NCBI GenBank assembly: GCA_021738065.1
Contig: JAIPCT010000018.1
Location: forward strand, 1 to 47,591
From: Burkholderiaceae bacterium
GTDB lineage: Bacteria; Pseudomonadota; Gammaproteobacteria; Burkholderiales; Rhodocyclaceae
DNA length: 47,591 nucleotides
Reading direction: 5' to 3'
In this document: positions 23,733 through 33,313 of the stretch, piece after piece
How positions within the stretch are numbered: the stretch's first letter is position 1
Layout of the letters: each line of letters opens with the position of its first letter
The notes under the pieces: generated by a model
The model's database searches: none
What the model was told of the DNA's origin: nothing
Seen by the model: only the letters and a program-made list of their open reading frames with translations
Program-made: the position numbers and the translations under genes

Positions 23733-24604
23733 TGTGCCGAACCCGATCCGTCGCGGGCTTCACACTGATCGAGGCGATCATGGTCATCGTCATCACCGGA
23801 ATACTGGCCGGCGCCGTTGCCGTGTTCATCACCAAACCCGTCGAAGGTTACGTTGACTCGGTACGCCGCGCCGAACTCACCGATGCCGCCGACGTGGCCT
23901 TGCGGCGTATCACGCGCGACATCCGCCTGGCCTTGCCCAACAGCCTGCGTGTCACCAATGCCGGCGGATTCAACTACATCGAGTTCATCATGACCAGTTC
24001 CGGCGGGCGCTACCGTTCGCCGGCTGACGGCTCGACCGGCGGCGATTTTCTCAGCTTCACTTCGAGCGGCGACACCAGCTTCGATGTGCTCGGAACCATG
24101 CCCACGCCGGTGATCGCCGTCGGTGACTTGATTGCGATCTACAACCTGGGTCCCGGTTTTGAGCCGGCCAACGCCTATCGGCGCGGCGAGGCCCATTGCG
24201 ATGCGACGCCCGTCGCCCCCGGCTGCAACATCGCGGCGGTCACGGACGTCACCGGCAATGTCGTCACCCTCGACGCCAATCCGTTCGCCGTCCAGTCGCC
24301 GCCGCTGCCCTCGCCGGACAGCCGCTTCCAGGTGATGCCGGGGGCAACCCGTGCCGTGACCTACGCCTGTCCGGTTGCGGCAGGTACCCTCACCCGCTAC
24401 TGGAACTACGGTTTCAACGCCATTCAACCCGTGGCTTTTGGCGGCGGCAGCGCCGCGCAATTGGCCACCGGCGCCAACTGCGCGGTCGAATACACGGCCA
24501 ACGCCACCGGGCGCAACGGCTTGTTGTTCGTGCAACTGAGCCTGACCTCGGGCGGCGAAACCGTCACCCTGTTTCAGCAGATCCACGTGGACAACGCGCC
24601 ATGA
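23729..24604 (+). CDS. mshO: MshO-like type IV prepilin
   Basis: A 291-aa large minor prepilin (PilW/GspJ class) with leader ending VAG and mature FTLIEAIMVIVITGILAGAV. ALRRITRDIRLALPNSLRV, the conserved basic helix of MshO, follows. Its ATG overlaps the mshD stop and its stop overlaps the mshP ATG (both ATGA), showing tight translational coupling in the cluster. Confidence 0.86.
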   Translation: MMCRTRSVAGFTLIEAIMVIVITGILAGAVAVFITKPVEGYVDSVRRAELTDAADVALRRITRDIRLALPNSLRVTNAGGFNYIEFIMTSSGGRYRSPADGSTGGDFLSFTSSGDTSFDVLGTMPTPVIAVGDLIAIYNLGPGFEPANAYRRGEAHCDATPVAPGCNIAAVTDVTGNVVTLDANPFAVQSPPLPSPDSRFQVMPGATRAVTYACPVAAGTLTRYWNYGFNAIQPVAFGGGSAAQLATGANCAVEYTANATGRNGLLFVQLSLTSGGETVTLFQQIHVDNAP

Positions 24605-25086
24605 GATCGCTCGCCAAACACGTTCGCGGTTTTGCCATCGTCTCGGCGATATTCATCCTGGTGGTGCTGGCCGCGCTGGGCGCGTTCATTGTCAATGTCT
24701 CCACCACGCAGCAGATCGGCTCCGCGCTCGACGTACAGGGCGTGCGCGCCTATCAGGCAGCGCGCGCCGGAGTCGAGTGGGGCTTGTATCAGGTGCAGGC
24801 AACACCGGCCTACAACTTCGGCTACACCTCGCCCGACCCCAACACGCGCGCCTGCCCCGCCGCGACAACCTCCTTCACACCGGCAGGGGCGACCTTCACC
24901 GGCATCACGGTGACTGTCACCTGTGCCGCAACGGTCGACGCCAGCAGCGGCCCGACGATCTACGCCATCGTCGCCACCGCCTGCAATCAGCCAGTTGCCG
25001 GCTGGACGGCGGCGACCCTTGCCTGCCCCAACACCACCAACCCCGGCGCGCTGTATATCGAGCGCCGACTTTCGGTAACATTCTGA
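24601..25086 (+). CDS. mshP: MshP-like pilus-associated protein
   Basis: A 161-aa PilX/MshP-type protein: short leader MRSLAKHVRG, then FAIVSAIFILVVLAALGAFI without the Glu5 of true pilins, and the typical GVRAYQAARAGVEWGLYQ. Cys residues in the C-terminal half (RACPAAT, TVTCAAT, ATACNQP, LACPNTT) suggest disulphides. The ATG overlaps the mshO stop; a longer in-frame frame upstream lies inside mshO. Confidence 0.84.
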   Translation: MRSLAKHVRGFAIVSAIFILVVLAALGAFIVNVSTTQQIGSALDVQGVRAYQAARAGVEWGLYQVQATPAYNFGYTSPDPNTRACPAATTSFTPAGATFTGITVTVTCAATVDASSGPTIYAIVATACNQPVAGWTAATLACPNTTNPGALYIERRLSVTF

Positions 25087-25150
25087 TGCGTCGCCGTACC
25101 ACCAGCGCCGAGTTTTGCAGTCCGCGTCGCAAAGCAGTCGGGATCAAGCC

Positions 25151-28100
25151 ATGAAGCAGTTCTTAAAACGCATCAGGAACACAGGAATCAAGGCCTTCGC
25201 GGCGCGGTCGACGCTCAGGCATCCAGGCTTGGCGCGTACCCTGTTGCGGCGAGCGTTAGGGAAATCAAGCAGCGCGATGATCGGCTTGCTCCTTGCCGCC
25301 ACGCTGTCCCTTGGCTTGAGTCCGGCACACGCCGCCATCACCTACTTCGCCTCGACGTCGAATCCGGCGGACCCCGGCAACCTGGATCTGTCCACCGTAC
25401 CTGTCACGCCTCCCGGCTCGATGCTGGCGGGAGACCTCGCGATCATGATCGCGACGACGCGGGAGCCCGGCAAAGCGCTGGTTATGTCCGAAACAGGCGG
25501 ACAAACCTGGACCACTCAAACAACCAACACGGCAACCACGACCCAGGGAATTTTCTGGGCTCGCTTCAACGGCACCTGGTCGGCGGATCCGAGCGTAAGC
25601 AATTCGGGCCCCGGCGGGGAAAACGCCACCAGTTTGATCATGCATGTGTTCCGACCGAGCGCGGGCTCCAATATCTGGGCACTGGACGTCGCGCAGGTGA
25701 ATGGCAGTTTCGCGGCACCGGGCGGGCTTTTCGACGTCACCATAACGGGCGTCACCACGCTCACCGACGGCGCGCTGGTGCTTGCCACCTGGCTGAGCAA
25801 CGACGACAACACCTGGGCCTTGCAAAGCGCGGGCTGGGCCAATGCGGGAAACGCGCAATACCGGAATCTCGACAGCAACGACATTTCCCTGACTTCGGCC
25901 TACAAGATCATGCCGACCGCCGGAGCGTCCGGCAACGTGACCAATCGGCAGACGGCAAACGGCGGCGACCCCGGCAATACGACGATCCTCGCCTTCAAGG
26001 AAATCCCCACCACCACGCTGGCCACCGGGGTCGACCCGGCAGCCGCAACAATTGCCCCTGGCGCGACGGCGACCGACGTCAACGTATTTACTTTGCAGAC
26101 CGGCATCGGCACCGAGGCGGTGTCTTCGGTAACAGTTAACCTGTCGACCAACAGCGGCATTGCTTTGCTGGCGATCACCAACAACGCGAACGCGATACTG
26201 GGTTCCACGGCGTCACCCGTGGCAGGGGCAAACGTGATTGCAGTCGCCGGGCTCACGGCCAGCACCACGGCCACCAGTTTCAAGGTGCGCGTCACACCGC
26301 TGATTCATACCGCCATGCCGGCGCCGCCCGGTGCGGCGTACACCATCATCGCGCCGGTGACGGCCTGGGCCGGACCCAATGCGCATGCCGGCATCGACAC
26401 GAACATCAATGCGTTGACCATAGATAACCTCTCGCCCACCAGCGCCACCGCCGCCAGCGGCATCGCGGGCTACCTGAAGAACACGCTGAACTGGACCACC
26501 TCGGCCTCCGCCGACTTCGCACCCGCCGCCGGCTCGGTGATCTATCGCTGGACGGCGGCTTCGGCGGGCGCGCAGGTGCCGGTAGAAGGATCGGCACCGG
26601 TGTTCGGTGCCATCAACGGCACCGCGACTGTTGCCTGTGTGGTGTCGTCGGCCGGATCGACCGCTTTGTCCCGCATCGACGGCCTCGGCGGTACGTCGGG
26701 CGAATGCACAACGGCGGCCTTGACGGCGGGCCAAGCCTATACCTACAAGGTGTTTCAGAAAGACAGCAACGGCAACTACGATGTCGGTGTGGTGCTGGGC
26801 ACCTTCACCCCGCATGGCGTGGTCAGCGCTGCAACCTCGACCGTGGTTGCGGCCCCCGGCTCGATTCCGGCGGACGGCTACACGACATCGACGATTACGG
26901 TCACCCTGAAGGACGGCTCCGGCATACCGGTACCCGGAAAAACCGTGAGCCTGGCGAAGAGTTCCGGCACCTCGATCATCGCCCCTGCCAGCGGCGTCAC
27001 CAACGCCAGCGGCGTCATTACTTTCACGGTCAAGAACGGCACGGTCGAAGGGCCGATCACCTACACCGCCACCGATGTCACCGATGCGATAGTGATTACC
27101 CAGACGGCACAGGTCACCTTCACCACGCCGTCCCTGTGCTTTACCGACGACTTCAACCGCGCCACATTGCTGGGAACCGGCAACTGGACCCGCACCAAGA
27201 GTGGAGGCACCACCTATGACGCAGAGATCGTCAGTAACCGGCTGCGGCTGACCGACAGCGCCGGCGGGCGGGCCACCGCCGTGCATTTGCAGCGCCTGTT
27301 CCCCGGCGCGGGCAACAAGGTCGTCGCCGAATTCGACTATTTCGCTTACAACGGCAGCGGCGCCGACGGCGTGGTGATGACGCTGTCCGATTCTTCCGTT
27401 GCGCCGGTGGCCGGCGCCTTCGGTGGCTCGCTGGGCTATGCCCAGAAAAGCAATCCGGGTTCCGATTGCACCGTTCCCGGCGGCTGTCCCGGCTTTGCCG
27501 GCGGCTGGCTTGGCATCGGCCTCGACGAGTATGGCAATTTTTCGAATCCCACCGAAGGACGCGTCGACGGCCCCGGTTTCCAGGCCGATTCGATCAGCAT
27601 TCGCGGCTCCGGCTCGGGCTTGAGCAACTACAACTATCACACGCGCGCTTTGGTCTCTCCCGGCGTGGATAGCGCCGGCTCGGCGACGCCCGCCCCGGGC
27701 CACCGCTACCGGGTCACCGTCGACCACGGCAACGGCACCAACGCCCTTGTCACGGTCGACCGCGACGTCACGGGCCTCGGCACCAGTTACACCAATGTCA
27801 TTCCAACCTACGATGCCAAAGCCATCGTAACGCAGGCCGCCGTGCCGCCCTACTGGCTGTTCTCCTTCACCGGCTCGACTGGCGGCGCGACCAATACGCA
27901 CGAAATCGACAACCTCACGGTGTGCACCGCCCAGCCCCTGGTGACACCCGTGCTCGATCACGTGCGCATTGTTCATGACGGTGCCGCCCTCACCTGCGCC
28001 CCCGAGACCATCACCCTCAAGGCCTGCGCCAATGCGGCATGCGATGCGTTGTTCACCGGCAGCGTGACGACCAACCTGACGGCTGTCGCGGGCGCGACCT

Positions 28101-30007
28101 GGTCGCTCAACCCGGTGACGTTCTCCAGCGGCCAGACGACGGTAACGCTGAGCAGGGCGACCACCGGTACCGTCACTCTGGGCGGCACGGTGACGGCTCC
28201 CAGCACCATGCCGGCGGTGTGCTACAACGGCGCCACCAGCGGTGACTGCGCCCTCACCTACAGCTCGAATGCCTGCGCCTTCGATGCCGTGGAAGCCACC
28301 AAAAACCCGAGCACGCCAATCTTCACCAAACTGGCCGGCACGCCCTTCACGGTGGATGTACTGGCACTCACCGCCGGGGCGATCAATACCGGATACACCG
28401 GCACGGTCACAGTCGACCTGGTGGACCAAACCGGCGTTGCCCCCGGTGCCTGCGGTACCACGTCGCTGGCCGTGCCCACATCGCCGACATCGCCCTATAC
28501 CTTTGTCGGCGCCAACAACGGGCGGCGAAGCTTCACCTTCAACTACCCGAACGCGGCGCGCGACGTGCGGGTGCGCATGGTGAGCGGCGCGACCACGGCC
28601 TGTTCGTCGGACAACTTCGCGATCCGACCGACCAGCTTCGGCGTTACGTCGAACGCAAACAACTCCGGAACCAGCGGTACGCCCACCGTCAAGGCCGGCG
28701 CCAATTTCACGCTGGATGCCACTTCGCTGACGGGCTATACCGGCACCGCGCTGATCAACAGCAACCGCATCCAGGCGCACGCGGGCGCGGCGCAGACGGG
28801 CACGATCGGCGGCAGCTTCGCGGCGGCAAGCTCGGGAACCAGCTGGATATCCCGGGGCACGAGCTTCAGCTATTCCGAAGTCGGCAGTTTCCGCTTCGCG
28901 CCCTGGGGCGTTTACGACGACGGCGGTTTTGCCGGCGTGGATCGCAGCAAGCCGACGCCCGAATGTTTTATTGACAACAAGATCGGCACCGTGCTTGACC
29001 CGGCCAATCCGAATGTTCTGGACGGCAACGGCAAGTACGGCTGCTACTTCGGCGGCACCGTCGCCTCGCCCTGGTTCGGCCGCTTCACACCGAATCATTT
29101 CGCCATCGCTCCGGTCAGCGTCGTGCCGGGATGCGGCACCTTCACCTATTTCGGCCAGGACGGCTTCGCCACGGCATTCACGCTGACGGCGCAAAACAGC
29201 GGCAACGCGACGACCGCCAACTACGTGGGAATCGGCAATGCCGCGAGCTGGGCCAAGCTGCCACTGACCGTCTGGGGAGCAGCGCCCGCCTCCGCCGGCA
29301 GCCCCGGGTTCGGCTTTGCGGTCAGCGCCTGGGCGCCCAGCCAGCCGGCGGGCGCCACCATCGCCGCCAGTACCACGCCGCCAAGCGCCACCAACGGGAA
29401 CACCTGGCTGGCCGGCACCACCACGGTCACCGCCCGGCACCTGATCACGCGACCGACAGCGCCGGCGGCGCCAACGACCACGACGGTGAGCGCCTTGCCG
29501 GTGGACTCCGACGGCGTCACCCTGGTCGCCGCGACCGCGATCGGCATGCCGGTGCAGCGCTTCGGCCGCCTGCGTCTGCTCAATGCCTATGGCTCGGAAC
29601 TGCTGCAACCACGCGTCGAATATCGGGCCGAATACTGGGACGGCAGTCGCTGGACAAGCAATACCCTGGACGCTTGCACCGTGATTGCCAGCGGCAATGT
29701 GGCGGCTACCGGATTGACTGTGAACTCGATCACGCCAACCAGCGCCGGCGTCGGTTTTATCAGCTTCAACACGGTGGGCGTCGGAGCCTACGACATTGCC
29801 TTGAATCTCAATTCGAGCGGCGACGACACGTCCTGCAACGTGAGCCACCCGCCGGGCAGCACGGCTGCCAACAAACCCTGGCTGCAAGGATTCTGGAGCT
29901 CCCCGGCGAACTGCGGCGGTACGGCGGCCTGGGCGCAGGATCCCAACGCCCGCATCAAGCTCGGCTCGCCCAAGGCCCCCTACATCTATCTGCGCGAACG
30001 CTACTGA
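25151..30007 (+). CDS. mshQ: MshQ-like giant secreted protein (Ig-like, lectin-like and DUF6701 regions)
   Basis: A 1618-aa exported protein. Its signal segment AMIGLLLAATLSLGLSPAHA ends near residue 61 and is preceded by an unusually long basic region of about 40 residues, so the start could instead be the Met at 25277. A region to about residue 300 resembles a secreted beta domain. A bacterial Ig-like domain of the BIG1/invasin kind (PGSIPADGYTTSTITVTLKD, VPGKTVSLAKSSG) lies at about 556-656. A lectin/LamG-like region (CFTDDFNRATLLG..., EFDYFAYNGSGADGVVM) lies at about 660-926. The C-terminal 680 residues match the MshQ C-terminal (DUF6701) type. As the last gene of mshCDOPQ it is the probable pilus-associated adhesin. 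A 64-bp gap separates it from mshP. Confidence 0.85.
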   Translation: MKQFLKRIRNTGIKAFAARSTLRHPGLARTLLRRALGKSSSAMIGLLLAATLSLGLSPAHAAITYFASTSNPADPGNLDLSTVPVTPPGSMLAGDLAIMIATTREPGKALVMSETGGQTWTTQTTNTATTTQGIFWARFNGTWSADPSVSNSGPGGENATSLIMHVFRPSAGSNIWALDVAQVNGSFAAPGGLFDVTITGVTTLTDGALVLATWLSNDDNTWALQSAGWANAGNAQYRNLDSNDISLTSAYKIMPTAGASGNVTNRQTANGGDPGNTTILAFKEIPTTTLATGVDPAAATIAPGATATDVNVFTLQTGIGTEAVSSVTVNLSTNSGIALLAITNNANAILGSTASPVAGANVIAVAGLTASTTATSFKVRVTPLIHTAMPAPPGAAYTIIAPVTAWAGPNAHAGIDTNINALTIDNLSPTSATAASGIAGYLKNTLNWTTSASADFAPAAGSVIYRWTAASAGAQVPVEGSAPVFGAINGTATVACVVSSAGSTALSRIDGLGGTSGECTTAALTAGQAYTYKVFQKDSNGNYDVGVVLGTFTPHGVVSAATSTVVAAPGSIPADGYTTSTITVTLKDGSGIPVPGKTVSLAKSSGTSIIAPASGVTNASGVITFTVKNGTVEGPITYTATDVTDAIVITQTAQVTFTTPSLCFTDDFNRATLLGTGNWTRTKSGGTTYDAEIVSNRLRLTDSAGGRATAVHLQRLFPGAGNKVVAEFDYFAYNGSGADGVVMTLSDSSVAPVAGAFGGSLGYAQKSNPGSDCTVPGGCPGFAGGWLGIGLDEYGNFSNPTEGRVDGPGFQADSISIRGSGSGLSNYNYHTRALVSPGVDSAGSATPAPGHRYRVTVDHGNGTNALVTVDRDVTGLGTSYTNVIPTYDAKAIVTQAAVPPYWLFSFTGSTGGATNTHEIDNLTVCTAQPLVTPVLDHVRIVHDGAALTCAPETITLKACANAACDALFTGSVTTNLTAVAGATWSLNPVTFSSGQTTVTLSRATTGTVTLGGTVTAPSTMPAVCYNGATSGDCALTYSSNACAFDAVEATKNPSTPIFTKLAGTPFTVDVLALTAGAINTGYTGTVTVDLVDQTGVAPGACGTTSLAVPTSPTSPYTFVGANNGRRSFTFNYPNAARDVRVRMVSGATTACSSDNFAIRPTSFGVTSNANNSGTSGTPTVKAGANFTLDATSLTGYTGTALINSNRIQAHAGAAQTGTIGGSFAAASSGTSWISRGTSFSYSEVGSFRFAPWGVYDDGGFAGVDRSKPTPECFIDNKIGTVLDPANPNVLDGNGKYGCYFGGTVASPWFGRFTPNHFAIAPVSVVPGCGTFTYFGQDGFATAFTLTAQNSGNATTANYVGIGNAASWAKLPLTVWGAAPASAGSPGFGFAVSAWAPSQPAGATIAASTTPPSATNGNTWLAGTTTVTARHLITRPTAPAAPTTTTVSALPVDSDGVTLVAATAIGMPVQRFGRLRLLNAYGSELLQPRVEYRAEYWDGSRWTSNTLDACTVIASGNVAATGLTVNSITPTSAGVGFISFNTVGVGAYDIALNLNSSGDDTSCNVSHPPGSTAANKPWLQGFWSSPANCGGTAAWAQDPNARIKLGSPKAPYIYLRERY

Positions 30008-30667
30008 TACCGGGGCCGGAAAAGTCGGCGCTGGCGATACGGCGACGCAAACGGGTTTGACGTGAAAGAGCGCGTTCGGCGCGACGGGTGATCGAGGCGC
30101 AAAGCGAGCAGACCAGCCGTCTCCCCGCGCTGGAGATGGCGGCGAGTGCGGACCTGCAGCTTGCCTTGCGTCACTCGATCGATCGCCTGAATGCCAGGAA
30201 TATCGCGCGCGCCAACGGTATTCGCAGCGGATGTCCACAGGGAGTTCGAGGCGGGTGTCCACCGCGGGTGTTCATGGCGAACATCTCCCTGGCGCGGTCC
30301 GCCCATATCAGCGTTCGTCGCCGCATACTGCCCGTTCATCGGCTATCGATGGCCGCAGCCCTTTCGAAGGGCTATTGTCTGGCCAACAGTCAGAATTCCC
30401 GATCTTGCCGAGGCCAATGCCATGACCCGCTTGCCGATTCGATCCGCATTACATGCCGCGATCCCATACGGATTGCGCCGCGAGTGCGGGCAATAAAGTA
30501 AAGTATGCGCGCGGCGCTTCTCTTTGCCAGATCAATGCCCATGGGTTTTCATCCTGACGGCAAAGGAATCGCCCGCGGGAGGCCCGGAGCAATCACGCGC
30601 TTGAGCGCCGAGAACCAGGCCGATTCTGGACACATTGACCGCCTGCCGGTTACACGAAGGGATTGAA
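30008..30667. other. 660-bp gene-free gap between mshQ and the pil cluster
   Basis: Open frames on both strands here are short, lack recognisable sequence and have no convincing ribosome-binding sites. The gap holds a copy of the 24-bp dispersed repeat (30021-30044) and three imperfect direct copies of GCGGRTGTYCAY at 30227-30238, 30251-30262 and 30264-30275. No sigma-54 (-24/-12) or clear sigma-70 promoter for pilE was found, though an AT-richer patch around 30490-30507 (ATAAAGTAAAGTATG) may hold a -10. Confidence 0.6.
30021..30044. repeat. 24-bp dispersed repeat, copy 3 (intergenic)
   Basis: AAAGTCGGCGCTGGCGATAC followed by GGCG on the plus strand, 14 nt after the mshQ stop. Identical to the copy inside ccoI. 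Confidence 0.75.
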
Positions 30668-31144
30668 ATGAATCAGCGCCACTACAGCACACTCAGCACC
30701 CCGCCGAGCCCGTCTCGGTCGCGCGGCTTCTCGCTGATAGAACTCATGATTGTGCTTGCGATCATCGGCATTCTGGCGTCGATCGCCATTCCGAACTACT
30801 CCGAATACGTCACGAAATCCAAGCTGGCCGATGCCATCGCACCGCTGTCGGACATGCGCGTGAAGATGGAGCGCCACTTCCAGGACAACCGTACCTATGT
30901 CGGCGCCTGTGTCGCCGGCACGCAGGCACCGCTACCGGCCAATACCACCAATTTCACGTTTTCCTGCCCGGGCGCGGATCTGACGGGGACCACTTACAAA
31001 GTCGTCGCCACAGGGGTCGGCTCGATGGCCGGTTTCATCCTGTCCATCGACGAAGCCAATATTCGCCGAACCGAAGGGGTCGGTGCCGGCTGGACCGCAC
31101 CTGCGACGAACTGCTGGGTACGCAGCAAAGGCGGAGCCTGTTGA
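30668..31144 (+). CDS. pilE: PilE-like type IV pilin
   Basis: A 158-aa type IVa prepilin. The leader of about 20 residues ends SRSRG, followed by [24 protein letters not shown], the classic pilin N-terminal helix with Glu5. The globular part has a C-terminal Cys pair ([13 protein letters not shown]-x8-C) forming the expected D-region loop. AAGGGA precedes the ATG at 30668. It heads the pilE-fimT-pilV-pilW-pilX-pilY1 group, and the last base of its stop is the first base of the fimT ATG. Probably a minor pilin (PilE class), although a role as major subunit cannot be excluded. Confidence 0.88.
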   Translation: MNQRHYSTLSTPPSPSRSRGFSLIELMIVLAIIGILASIAIPNYSEYVTKSKLADAIAPLSDMRVKMERHFQDNRTYVGACVAGTQAPLPANTTNFTFSCPGADLTGTTYKVVATGVGSMAGFILSIDEANIRRTEGVGAGWTAPATNCWVRSKGGAC

Positions 31145-31797
31145 TGTACCGTCGGCCACCATCGCTCGACTTCATTCTCCCGACCGCCGGTTTGAAGCCG
31201 ACGATGGCTAGGCTATCGACCAATGAACGGGGTTTTTCATTGGTCGAAGCCATGATCGTCGTTGCCATCATGGCGATCCTGCTAGCGCTGGCTCTGCCCA
31301 TGACCGCCAGCTATATGGACAATAGCCGCGTCCGCAACGCGGCTGAAGTCTTCGTTTCATCAGTGATGACCGCCAAGGCGGAAGCCGCTCAGCGCAACAC
31401 GCGCGTGGAAATCGTGCTGCTGGCCGACACCACGGCCGCCGGCCTGACGACCGCCGGAATATCGGCCGCCAAGGGATGGGCCATTCGTACCTTCGATCAG
31501 ACGGTTCATATCGAGGGCGTCGATTTGGTCGAAGGCAGCGGCGGCACAAGCTCTCCCGTTACCGTCACCGCCGTGGATCAGGACGGCGGCGCTCTGGATG
31601 GCGTGGTATTCGGCTCGCTGGGCGGAACCACCCTCGCCAAGCGGGCGGATTTCAACTTTACGCACGATACCGGCGGCAACTGTATTGCCGCGGCAGGACC
31701 CATCCGCTGCCTGCGCGTCACCGTCACCACAACCGGACGCGTCAAGCTGTGCGACCCCTCCATCGCCGACCTGAGCGATACACGATCATGCAATTGA
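31144..31797 (+). CDS. fimT: FimT/GspH-type minor prepilin
   Basis: A 217-aa minor prepilin with FSLVEAMIVVAIMAILLALALP after the Gly cleavage site and the GspH region AAEVFVSSVMTAKAEAAQRN. Two starts are possible. The ATG at 31144 has a good GGAG site and a TGATG junction with pilE, but gives a leader of about 30 residues. The ATG at 31204 gives a more usual 10-residue leader but has no clear ribosome-binding site. The first is used here. The 3' end overlaps pilV by 10 bp. Confidence 0.85.
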   Translation: MYRRPPSLDFILPTAGLKPTMARLSTNERGFSLVEAMIVVAIMAILLALALPMTASYMDNSRVRNAAEVFVSSVMTAKAEAAQRNTRVEIVLLADTTAAGLTTAGISAAKGWAIRTFDQTVHIEGVDLVEGSGGTSSPVTVTAVDQDGGALDGVVFGSLGGTTLAKRADFNFTHDTGGNCIAAAGPIRCLRVTVTTTGRVKLCDPSIADLSDTRSCN

Positions 31798-32261
31798 ACG
31801 CCCCCCATCGTCAGCGCGGTTCTTTCCTGATCGAGGCCCTTATCGCCATGGTCATTTTTGCGATCGGGGTACTTGGGCTCGTCGGCCTTCAGGGATCGGG
31901 AGTCGCCGCCAATACCGATATCGCCTACCGCATTGAAGCCGCCCAACTGACAGGGCGCATGATGGCCACGATTCAGGCGGCCGTGAGACGAAATTCGCTG
32001 GCGAACTTCACTACCGACCTGGCATCCTTCGACCACAACAGCACCGGCGACCAATGCATTCTCTCCGGCACGGAGTCGGTCAATCCGCTGGTCGTCGCCT
32101 GGGTCAATGAGGTTCGCACTGCGGCAAGGACCTCGCTGCCCGAGGCCTTTGAGCAGATTCGCGTCACTGCGGCGACCAATCAGGTACGGATTGTACTTTG
32201 CTGGCAACAACCGGGAATTCCCGTTCCCCGCCGCTATGTCCTGATGGGGACAATCAGTTGA
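31788..32261 (+). CDS. pilV: PilV-type minor prepilin
   Basis: A 157-aa PilV/GspI-class prepilin with leader MQLNAPHRQRG and SFLIEALIAMVIFAIGVLGLVGLQ. A Cys pair (GDQCILSG, VLCWQQ) lies in the globular part. The ATG at 31788 overlaps fimT; the frame upstream is a shadow of fimT. It joins pilW by a TTGA overlap. Confidence 0.88.
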   Translation: MQLNAPHRQRGSFLIEALIAMVIFAIGVLGLVGLQGSGVAANTDIAYRIEAAQLTGRMMATIQAAVRRNSLANFTTDLASFDHNSTGDQCILSGTESVNPLVVAWVNEVRTAARTSLPEAFEQIRVTAATNQVRIVLCWQQPGIPVPRRYVLMGTIS

Positions 32262-33313
32262 AATCACAAAACGGATTCACTCTCATTGAAGTCCTGCTCG
32301 GCGTGGCGCTGGCCCTGCTCGGCATCGTCGCCATGTTTCAGGTGCAGGACAACTGGGCGCGGCAGAAGCGATCCATTTCATCGGGTGGCGACGCGCACAT
32401 TTCCGGCTCCGTCAGCGCCTTCCGTCTGGAACGAGACATTCGCAACGCCGGCATGGGCTTTGGTAATTCGGGGTTTCTGGGGTGCAACGCCTTGTCCTAT
32501 GATGCCAATCGAATTGGGGTCAAGACCTTCAGCCTGCCGCTGATACCGGTTCGCATCGTGCAGGGCGCTGGCGGCGCGCCGGACGAGATTCATGTGCTTT
32601 ACGGCAATTCAGAAGCCCTGTCGTCCGACTATTCCGTGCTGTCGACGGACGAGACCTTCACCATGCTGCTCAACCGGGGTGGCCTCGGTTTGGGAGAAAC
32701 GGTGGTAGTCGCCACCGCCGCGGGCTGTCGCCTCGCCGAGATCACCGGAAACACCAACGCCGATGGCCAGACCGTCGATCACAATTCAACGCCTTACACC
32801 CGCAACAGCGTGGTGATCACGCCACGCTACAACTCGGCAACACCGCTGGGGGTTGTCCCGGCGACAAACGGTTCCGTGCATGTCCTCGGACGTGCTCCGG
32901 TGCTCAATGTCTGGGCGGTGCGCGCACGCACTGCGCTGACCCAGTTCAACGCTCTGAATGCCGAAATCGCCGGCGATGTCGGCGATGGCGCCGTCGATCT
33001 TCAGGCGCAGTACGGTCTCGACACCAACGGCGATACGACGATCGATACCTGGCAGGATGCCGATCCGGCGGCATGGACCCAGCTGCGGATGATCCGCTTC
33101 GGCCTGCTGGTTCGTGGTGAAAACTACGAGAAGGAAGCCGTCACCACGGCCAACCCGGCGTGGCTGGGAGGAAACTTCACCATGACCAACCTCGATGGCA
33201 GCGCCGACTCCGGCGCCGGCAGCCTCGGCGTAAACAACTGGCGCAACTATCGCTACAACGTCTTCGAAGTGGCGATACCCCTGCGCAACATGATATGGAC
33301 AAACCGATGGTAA
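32258..33313 (+). CDS. pilW: PilW-type minor prepilin
   Basis: A 351-aa PilW-class protein beginning LKSQNGFTLIEVLLGVALALLGIVAMFQ, with the typical SAFRLERDIRNAGMGF that follows. No ATG is suitably placed; the TTG at 32258 overlapping the pilV TGA (TTGA) gives a normal 6-residue leader and is used. The C-terminal half includes VNNWRNYRYNVFEVAIPLRNM, the conserved PilW end. The next gene starts inside it. Confidence 0.87.
   Translation: MKSQNGFTLIEVLLGVALALLGIVAMFQVQDNWARQKRSISSGGDAHISGSVSAFRLERDIRNAGMGFGNSGFLGCNALSYDANRIGVKTFSLPLIPVRIVQGAGGAPDEIHVLYGNSEALSSDYSVLSTDETFTMLLNRGGLGLGETVVVATAAGCRLAEITGNTNADGQTVDHNSTPYTRNSVVITPRYNSATPLGVVPATNGSVHVLGRAPVLNVWAVRARTALTQFNALNAEIAGDVGDGAVDLQAQYGLDTNGDTTIDTWQDADPAAWTQLRMIRFGLLVRGENYEKEAVTTANPAWLGGNFTMTNLDGSADSGAGSLGVNNWRNYRYNVFEVAIPLRNMIWTNRW

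Noticed and set aside
26213-30262. Open frame of 1349 codons on the minus strand opposite mshQ
   Set aside because: The plus-strand frame encodes a recognisable MshQ with signal peptide and domains. The antisense frame gives low-complexity Arg/Gly/Ala-rich sequence without homology, as expected from strong GC bias at third positions.
30088-30501. 137-codon open frame in the mshQ-pilE gap
   Set aside because: No ribosome-binding site, no recognisable domain and overlaps equally long meaningless frames on both strands.
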